A DNA stretch of 64,000 nt from Argyresthia goedartella (lineage: Eukaryota > Arthropoda > Insecta > Lepidoptera > Argyresthiidae), in assembly GCA_949825045.1 (NCBI GenBank), contig OX463836.1:12603829-12667828 (forward strand), written 5' to 3'. The translations under genes and the position numbers were made by a program. Each line of letters begins with the position of its first letter. The stretch's first letter is position 1. This document shows positions 56,519 through 64,000 of this stretch, piece after piece. Under the pieces are notes generated by a model. It was not told where the DNA came from. It made no database searches and was given only the letters and a program-made list of their open reading frames with translations.

Positions 56519-56696
56519 CTGGCGGCGGCGGGCTCAATGTCGTGATCCTGCCGGCCGCGCTCCGCTCGCAGCGAGTTGTTCCGCCGCAGCTCGTCGCGGG
56601 CTCCGGCGGCGCTGCGCACGTTGCCGCCGGCACTGCGGCGCGGCTCGGCGCTCTCGCGGCACTCGCTGGAGGAGCGGCGCGCGTGCGCGTGGCAAC
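56519..56696 (-). CDS. Candidate exon B of the same minus-strand gene
   Basis: The acceptor CTCTCCGCCCGCAG and donor CCAG|GTAACC are both strong. Phase 1 in (matches exon A), phase 2 out. It reads CHAHARRSSSECRESAEPRR, SAGGNVRSAAG, then ARDELRRNNSLRAERGRQDH DIEP (two adjacent pieces). GC content is very high. The RRNNSL segment looks like a basophilic-kinase or 14-3-3 type site, which is inference. Confidence 0.6.
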
Positions 56697-56799
56697 CTGC
56701 GGGCGGAGAGGTGGGGGAGTCGCGAGGGGCTCGAGGTACATCAACATTTGTAAGAAACTAGGTGACACTACATACGTCGTTCTGTCGAAAGCTATTAGA

Positions 56800-56905
56800 C
56801 TGCGGTTGTTCGGAACCAACGTAGTGATCGATTCCGTGATTGATATAGCTCGCGCCGTAAGAGTAGTTTTTGAACGCACCATTCATCTTTTGTCTATCAA
56901 GGGGA
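56800..56905 (+). repeat. Interspersed repeat, copy 1
   Basis: TGTTCGGAACCAACGTAGTG, ATCGATTCCGTGAT and ATCTTTTGTCTATCAA recur at 58005-58100 in the same orientation. Confidence 0.8.
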
Positions 56906-58004
56906 TGGAACTGTCATTTTTAGACAATATGAAAGCCTGTTGGATTTTCCGTGAATAAAGCACGTGGGATTTTGAGGTTCCTGCGTTGGCATCGGGAATT
57001 CGGGAGAAATCCGTCTTCCAAACGCGAGATTTTGATAGCCGGGATTTGGTTCCGCAACCGGTAGCGGTGTATCGAACAATATTTTGAGTACAGCCATAAG
57101 GTTTTCCACGCCTCGCGTAGTGAAGTGTCAAGGAGCCCACCGAGATGATTAGTCGTGATTACCAGGTAGGAATAGTTCCAATATCCGCCTGTAGCTGTGA
57201 TAAGACATATACAGTGTAACACGATTGTTATTGATTGTTATTGTTAATGCAGTTGTTTTGTTTGAGAGCTATCAGTATAGTCCGACATTGTGAGGTTGCT
57301 ATGTTATGATTTAGGTTTTGAGTGAAATTGATTGAACCGTTTCTAAAGTGAACTTTGGAAACCTTATGAACAGGGTACAAGTGAAACTTCAGATCAATTT
57401 ATATATGGATCAATTATGAACGCAGGGTTCATGTTAGTGTTGATTTGACTAGAACCCTCGAGCTTTACGCCGCCTCGGGTATCACCCCGCTCGTCACCGC
57501 CTCCACGTTCACATCGGTTATCGCCCCCGCTCGCTTAGCTAATTTTTTGAATGTAAATAAGGTGGATATTGGAACGGCCCTCTCCAGTCGGGGTGTACAT
57601 AGACCTTCAGTCCTCCTGGTCGCCCCCACTGGGGTGGGATTTTTTAAACCGTAGTTAAGTCAGCTAGGAAGCATTTAGGGTGTATAGTAGGTCAGACCGC
57701 GCTGACTTTTGAACAATTTTTGAATAGTTTTTTTAAGATCCCTTGATAGGACAGCCACTATCAGATGTCGCTCGAGCATCTGCACATCTTACAACAGCAC
57801 CTTGATTAGACTGACAAAACTATTCCCCCCAGTATTGGTGACTGCGTTGGCGCAGGGGGCGCATTGTTAACTTGTTCTCTGTAAAAGATGGGACCCGCCG
57901 GTCTGCAGAGGTTCTAGTCGGGGACACAGTTCTAAAATGACGGTTGCAAAGTTTTCTCGCCTGCCCATAGATTAGGGGACAGGTTGGGGACCTGTCCGGG
58001 CGGA

Positions 58005-58105
58005 TGACTGTTCGGAACCAACGTAGTGATCGATTCCGTAATCGATTTAGCTCGCGCCGCAAGACTATTTTTCCAACGCACCCATCATCTTTTGTCTATG
58101 AATAA
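58005..58105 (+). repeat. Interspersed repeat, copy 2
   Basis: TGTTCGGAACCAACGTAGTG and CATCTTTTGTCTATGAA, as in 56800-56905; it ends in an AATAAT microsatellite that joins a SINE. Confidence 0.8.
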
Positions 58106-58126
58106 TAATAAAAAATAATAATAAAT

Positions 58127-58292
58127 AATAATACCTTGGACACTATTTACACAGATTGATCTAGCCCCAAACTAGGATTCCCTGTATCTTGGGTACTAGA
58201 CAACGATACACATACTTATATAGATAAATATTATACTTAGATAGATAAACAACCATGACTAGGGTACAAACATCCGTTCTCATCAACAAATA
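58127..58292 (-). mobile_element. 5'-truncated SINE
   Basis: CCTTGGACACTATTTACACA to ACATCCGTTCTCATCAACAA, same family as 8963-9236 without the tRNA head. Confidence 0.85.
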
Positions 58293-58299
58293 TTTGATT

Positions 58300-58985
58300 C
58301 ATTACAACAACAACATTCTCTTAACTTGTTTCAGCAACATCCTATTCCACCTGTCACTTTTAATGGTACCACAATCGTATATAGCGATAAAGTTAAAAAC
58401 CTGGGTCTAATCTTCGACAACCGGTCATCGCATGTCAATGAGGTAAGTCGCCGAGTATTTTCCTTTCACTCTCTCAGGAGACTTCAGTACTTTTTGCCTC
58501 GACATACCAAAATCACTCTTGCTCAATCTCTCATTCTACCCCTCATCGAATACGCTGATGTCTGTAGGTCAGTGCTAACGAAGAACTACTGAACAAACTC
58601 GAACGACTTCAAAATCTCGGGATTAGGTTTATCTTCGGGCTGCGCAAATACGACCATGTGTCACAACATCGCAGGGAGTTGAAGTGGCTGCCGATTCGTC
58701 TTCGTCGGGATTCAAACATCTTCAATTTCCTCTACAACATTTTACGTAATCCACGCTACCCAACTTTCCTACGAGACAGTTTTCAATTTCTTTCTTCCAG
58801 CAGACCTCGGAGACCTCACGCAGTTCCCATGCTCACAACTCCACAGCATAACACCGCTTTCTATGAGAAGGGGTTTAGACCCCGGGCTATTCGGTTGTGG
58901 AATGCACTCCCCTGCACCATCAGGGACAGCCCTACTCAGAATATATTTAAAAGTCGTGTGAAAAAGCATTACCTCTCCCTTTAGA
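58300..58985 (+). pseudogene. LINE reverse transcriptase C-terminal fragment
   Basis: LGLIFDNRSSHVNEVSRRVF, ITLAQSLILPLIEYADVC, then after a frameshift near 58570 LNKLERLQNLGIRFIFGLRK and HRRELKWLPIRLRRDSNIFN, ending FRPRAIRLWNALP. This is the post-palm C-terminal region of a CR1/Jockey-like LINE. The catalytic part is absent. Confidence 0.85.
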
Positions 58986-59880
58986 GTTATAGGTAGTAGG
59001 CATATAAGTATTTATTAGTATAGTATATATAATAGTAGTTGTAGTATATTATAAGTATTTAGTATATTATTAGAGTTATTATATAATTAATTTTATTTAT
59101 TATTTTATATATTGTACACATAGGTCTACCCCTGCTCAACCTTCAACAGCCTTTGTACATTTTTTATATCTCTTTTTTTTTGTATGATTTGTGTGGTACG
59201 CGCGCGTCCGGCACCTCGCTGGGAAGAAGGTCGTCATCGTTTTACAGGTGTCTATTATCACTTAAGGATATAGCGCGGAGTATCACCGTCGTTAGAGATC
59301 CTCACGGCAGTTAAGTTTGTTTTTAACAACAGTATACTTTATCACATGGTAAACAACGAGTAAAAATACATCTTTTCCGTGCACGGTGTCGGCCTAGTGG
59401 CCAAACCGAATGTCGAAGATTTTGAAGCTACCCTAGTAGGGCCTCTGACACCGTTTTACGACTAAAATCATTTTCATAAAGGGTCAATTTGGTTAGGCAG
59501 GTATTTACATTGCTTCTGATACTTACTTACTAAGTAACAGAAGCTAGTCAATGTATATTCGAGTATATAATGTATATATGCAAGAACCATACAACATTTT
59601 ATAAAATTAGCGACAGCTGAGGCCGTAGACAAGATGCAAAAAGCAAATAAAAATCACACGATTATAGAATTCATTTTTTAATATTTATATTAGTCAAACA
59701 CAATCAATTTTTAAAAGAGATCTAAAAATCAATCTGTGGGAGTTTCATAGCCCATCTTCTCCCACAATGCAATGCACAATGGTCCAATGTAGAGAACAGG
59801 CAAAAAAAATAGGTTAACTGAGTACATGTTACTATCTACAGTAATAAAGAAATGTTGACTTAGACTTAGGTATATGTTAC

Positions 59881-59968
59881 CTGAGACAACGTCGCGGCCG
59901 CAGCTCATGATCTCGTGGTCGAGGCTGGCGGAGGCTGGCTCGGCGGAGCGGCGCGAGCGGCTCGTCTG
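59881..59968 (-). CDS. Candidate exon A of an unrecognised minus-strand gene
   Basis: On the minus strand the exon follows ACGTCCCCAG and precedes GTAACA (TCAG donor edge). In phase 0 it reads QTSRSRRSAEPASASLDHEI and MSCGRDVVS, leaving in phase 1. Third positions are GC-rich in an AT-rich surrounding. The acceptor is a tandem CAGCAG, so a 3-base shorter form is possible. Protein family not recognised; the Arg/Ser-rich text suggests a disordered region. Confidence 0.6.
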
Positions 59969-60604
59969 CTGGGGACGTGACAAAACATTGGCATTACATA
60001 CACGCACAGATATCGTCGGTAGCCCTGTGTCACAGAATACTTAATAGTACAACGTACATAAAGATCACTCTGCAAACACACTTAAATAAATAGCTACTCT
60101 CGCTGCGTGACAATAAAGCGCAATCTAGCTCGCACCTGCGCTACGTACAACAATCGCTAAGCACCTACAGAATCGGTTGTCCCGCCCGTGCAGGCTAGAT
60201 TGCGCCGCATCACTACGCCGGAGAGCTTCTTTTACTCTGAAATCACAAGGTCGTCCTGTAAACTCTTGTCTCGCTCGATCACGCTAGGGTTACCTACGTG
60301 CGACTTGTGTTTGTGAATTTTAGTCCACTCTGTGTAAGAGAGGTGTTATTAGTACTTATTCAGGCTATTGGCAAATTCTAAGGCTAGGTAGACAGGTAAC
60401 TAACTACCTTCTTACTTACGTAATTGTAATTTGTTTTATACTGGGTCTTGAGTGTTTACTTTTAGGTAAATAAAAAGGAATCGAATTTTCTTTGTGAACA
60501 ATTCCTTTAGACAATTACTTAAAAAATACAGAATATAGAACTTAAGCCAAAAATTACAGGAAAACCTACCCGGAATTGCGAAGGTTTTTTATTTATCTGT
60601 AAAC

Positions 60605-60790
60605 CACATACAACTTATAAATGCACCTGGTTACGTACATGGAGTATGAAAGTAGCCGCACCAATAACTTTGTAAACAACATTTTGCTATGTAAAATCCA
60701 AACTATTCACTCCACACCATCCCTACCATTGTACGGTGGTACGGAACCCTTCATGCGCGAGTCCGACTCGTACTTGACCGCTTTTTTGTG
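60605..60790 (+). repeat. High-copy interspersed repeat, 3' half
   Basis: CTTATAAATGCACCTGGTTA, TAACTTTGTAAACAACATTT and GGTACGGAACCCTTCATGCG, as at 47985-48175. Confidence 0.85.
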
Positions 60791-61079
60791 TTGTTTTTAA
60801 AACAACGATATTAACAAGTGGGTTAAGCAGTTCTCTGTTCTGTTGAAATCCATACAACGTAGAATTCATAGCGTAGTGAGTGACGCTAGAATTCCGGTCC
60901 CAGTTTTCCGGAATGTATCCCACCTCTGGCGTGTAAGACTCAAAAATTCAAAATTCAAAGAGTTTATTTCCATAAGAAACACATAGGTAACATTTGGAGA
61001 ATGTCAAATCTTAAACTAACACATGTATAAGGTACAGGGAAATATAGAACTCAAATTGAATTCCGTCACCTCAATGTTT

Positions 61080-62063
61080 TAGATGCTGGAGGCAAAGATG
61101 CATTTAGTTTTGTTATTGTTCAGTAAAAGATTATTAGCACTAAACCAATTGACTACCTTTGAGATTATTATTCATATCGTCAAAGTTCAAACTGCGTCGT
61201 TTCATTTTAAACAAAAGTGAAGTGTCATCTGCAAACAGTACAATCTCATGATTATCTCTGACAAGATGTGGCAGGTCATTAATATAAACCAAAAACAGGA
61301 ATGGCCCGAGTATGGAACCCTGCGGTACAGCCATAGTAACAACAGACCCTGGAGATCGTTTTCCATTAATGTCAACTCTCTGTATCCTGTTATTTAGATA
61401 AGAGAGAAGTTCTAAAGAGTTATCCCTAATTCCATAGTGATGTAGTTTTCTGATCAATGTCCCATGGTCAACGCAATCAAAAGCCTTAGACAAATCGCAA
61501 AATACTCCTAGAGCATCATGCGACTCCTCCCAGGCATCATATATATGTGATATTAACTCAATATCGGCATCAGTAGTTGATTTGCCTTGTGTAAAACCAA
61601 ATTGTTTACAGTGGAGCATGTTGTTGGTGTTGAAATGTGTAAGAAGTTGATTTAAAATTACTTTTTCAAATACTTTACTAAATGTAGGCAATACCGATAT
61701 CGGTCTTAAGTTAGAAGGGTCAGATTTACTACCCGATTTAAACAAAGGTACTATTTTACTGTGTTTCATTAAATCAGGAAACACGCCAGATTCAATAGAT
61801 GCATTAAATATGAAAGCTAAATCAAGTGCAATAACATTTATTAGGGGCCTCACAACATGAACAGAAATATCCCAGAGATCTGCAGTTTTCTTAACATTTA
61901 TTGATTTAAAGGCTTTAATAATATCTTTATCATCTACATAATTAAACGAGAATTGATTTTCACATCTAGGTACATAGTCTTTTAGCAAAGATTCAGCGAC
62001 TACTTTGGAAGAGTCTAAATACTTTGTAGTAGAGATTGGGATGTCAGTACAAAAAAAAAACAA
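61080..62063 (-). pseudogene. LINE reverse transcriptase (broken)
   Basis: NLRPISVLPTFSKVFEKVIL, FTQGKSTTDADIELISHIYD, GVFCDLSKAFDCVDHGTLIR, AVPQGSILGPFLFLVYINDL and LFADDTSLLF are the standard LINE reverse transcriptase motifs with the FADD catalytic box. After FDDMNNNLK a frameshift near 61160 leads to VNWFSANNLLLNNNKTKCI, then the frame ends. The C-terminal domain is missing. Confidence 0.9.
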
Positions 62064-62696
62064 ACGCTTTAGCTACATCAATATCATTTTTGAAAGTAAT
62101 ATCATTTTTGAAAGTAATATCATTAATTTTTAATTCATATTCATTGTTTTTAATACTGACCTTTCCAGTCTCACTTTTAATTATATCCCAAGTTGATTTA
62201 ATTTTTTATCACTTTTTCTTATTTTAGATCTGATGTAATTTGATTTTGCAAATTGACAAACTTTTCAAAAGATTTTTAAGTACTTTTTTACTTTATTCAT
62301 GAACTATGATTCTATTGTTTTTCACTATATAATTCATATAAATTTTGTCTACTTTTAAGTATACCTACTGAGGCCCACTTACTAAAATTAAGTTTGTCTA
62401 AGACCACAATCGATCTGGTAGTAAATACTGCATTGAACGCATTGCTGAATTTGTAAAAAAATTACAATATGACTCATTAGGGTTATTATTAGAGTAATTG
62501 ATAGGTAGTTTGCTATCCCAATTCAATTTAAACCTTTCAAAACGATGTGCAGTCACAGGTATGTATTGTATCTTTCTTGTAGAACTTTTTTTAAGTTGAA
62601 TTTCTAGTCTAATGTATTGACCTAAATGGTCTGACTTTAAATTACTTATAATTTTTTTAAGTAAAATTTTTTCATTTGGTTAAGCAAATATATTAT

Positions 62697-63241
62697 CTAT
62701 ACAATTGCTGAGGTTTCAGTTATTCGAGAAGGTTCCATGAAAAGTGGCTTTAAGTTGTGAGAATTAAATAAGTTAGTTAGTCTCGTACTAAGGGAGTAAG
62801 TTTCTAATAAATTTACATTGAAGTCTCCACATATCATAAGAGTTTTATTAGATTTTGATACTTTAAATAATATGTCATCCATGACTTTTTCAAAAACATC
62901 AAATGAACCTGATGGTGGGCTGTAAACGCTTATTACAATTATGCGCTCCAATCAACACATGCTACTTCAATGTGGCTTTCAACTGATTAACATACTATGT
63001 CATTACGATTTTTGAACTTTATGTGTTTATTTAGAAATATAAGAGAACCTCCACGAACAGCATGTGATCTGCAAAAAGAACTACCAACCTGGTGGTTACT
63101 GAAATTGAACATGAGCTCATGGCTTTTTAGCCAATGTTCTGTTAGGCATAAAATATCAATATTAAAAGAGTTCATGTACAATTCCAACTCTAATAATTTA
63201 CTGCTAATAGCTTGAATATTTTGGTGGACCAGATTTAGCAT
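62697..63241 (-). pseudogene. LINE APE-type endonuclease (broken)
   Basis: LNLVHQNIQAISSKLLELEL, LCLTEHWL and AVRGGSLIFLNKHI in the first frame; after a break near 62970 IIVISVYSPPSGSFDVFEKV and MICGDFNVNLLE. The Asn, Glu and GDFN motifs are kept; the final SDH motif is lost. Confidence 0.88.
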
Positions 63242-63370
63242 TTAATTTACAATATTGAATTTTTCTGTTTTTATTATGTACTTTATTAATATTATTTGAC
63301 GGGCTAGAGACTTTCTCTATTGTCGTGGTATCTAATTTAAATGACTTGGAAAAGCTTCCAAGGTTTTGTT

Positions 63371-64000
63371 TCAAACATCAGTATAATGCTCAATAGAGGC
63401 ATTATGTGTAGCCAAATTTTTCGCTGTTATATTAAAATAATAGGACAGCAAATTTGCTAGTTGTCTTTTGTAATAACTAGGAAGGTAATATTTACCTTTA
63501 ATCAAATAATATATATTTCTACTAACAAAATTGTTAGTATCCATAACATGTATATTATTATTGCATAATATAGTATGCAAGGTCATATTCAGCTTATATC
63601 TAAGGTTGTTTTCTGATTGTGGCAGGCTGTCGCTGTAAGGGAATGTGAACATAACAATTTGTTTTACTTTTAAAGAACAGAGCTTGTCTAAATATCTAAT
63701 TAAGTCAGACTTGTTCACATTACCCCTATTACCGAGGCATATGATTAAATAACAGTCATCACTATATGTAGCATTATCTACTTTTTGCATAATATCATGC
63801 AGATTACAGTTGGGTTAACAATTATTTATTACCGTATGCTCCATATACATATTTAATAATTGGCCCATATTTTTTCCAAGTTCATCGCTGCACATAATTG
63901 TTTTTATACCTGGATATGAAGTGCTAACATCCAGTAGGGAAGTAGCTGACGGAGCACAGTCCGGCATACAACAGCAGCTCTTCAATATTTTAGTTTCTAG
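63371..64000 (-). pseudogene. LINE ORF1, esterase-like C-terminal part
   Basis: CYLIICLGNRGNVNKSDLIR, QIVMFTFPYSDSLPQSENNL and YYLPSYYKRQLANLLSYYFN have the order of the SGNH-hydrolase-like domain of CR1-group ORF1 proteins. Catalytic residues cannot be assigned. The upstream part is in another frame and runs off the window. Confidence 0.6.

Larger units (their letters stand above)
60942..64000 (-). mobile_element. Decayed CR1-group LINE, 5' end beyond the window
   Basis: On the minus strand the order is ORF1 esterase-like part, endonuclease, linker, reverse transcriptase, short 3' end (AATAAACTCTTTGAATTTTG). Several frameshifts and stops, an internally duplicated TTTTTGAAAGTAATATCA (62085-62125) and a lost RT C-terminus show that it is not active. 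Confidence 0.8.

Noticed and set aside
57445..57654. Plus-strand ORF of 69 residues with Ala/Thr-rich text
   Set aside because: No start context, splice sites or family; the moderate GC stretch alone is not enough.

Overview
The window looks like nuclear DNA of an insect, most probably a moth or butterfly. It is AT-rich, has large GT-AG introns, no bacterial-style operons, and is packed with repeat types that I associate with Lepidoptera: PHD-finger CR1/Daphne-like LINEs, RTE-type 3' ends, tRNA-derived SINEs, a cAMP-like high-copy family around 47.8-48.2 kb and many short inverted-repeat elements. The order assignment is inference; no host-specific marker was searched.

The main host gene lies on the plus strand between 3.6 and 43.1 kb. 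Sixteen exons whose splice phases agree at every junction can be joined into a protein of about 638 residues (about 602 if exon 11 starts late). Residues 1-214 are a ropporin-1-like / radial-spoke RIIa protein. The remaining 420 or so residues are an acidic, charged extension that I do not recognise from the usual 210-230 residue family. A sequence matching the Drosophila RFX X-box consensus sits about 270 bases before the start codon, which fits a sperm-flagellum or cilium gene.

The introns hold most of the other content. Intron 1 has a TA-flanked pogo-like inverted-repeat pair enclosing decayed LINEs. Intron 5 has a 30-bp minisatellite, relics of three LINE families and a 1.7-kb element with perfect 31-bp inverted repeats and a THAP-domain exon (P-element-like). 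Intron 6 holds an apparently intact two-ORF LINE (21.4-26.1 kb). Intron 12 holds a 1.9-kb TA-flanked DNA transposon with a frameshifted C-terminal PHD-like finger and repeated subterminal motifs. Several exons abut small inverted-repeat elements, and one 3' splice site lies on an element's edge.

From 43.1 to 64 kb no second complete gene is visible. The stretch has several young tandem arrays (17 x 47 bp, 5 x 67 bp, 5 x 40 bp), SINE and LINE fragments, and a small set of minus-strand candidate exons (59.97-55.95 kb) with two related exons encoding an ELRRNNSL motif. The right end (60.9-64.0 kb) is a decayed minus-strand LINE with ORF1 esterase-like, endonuclease and reverse transcriptase parts, running off the window.
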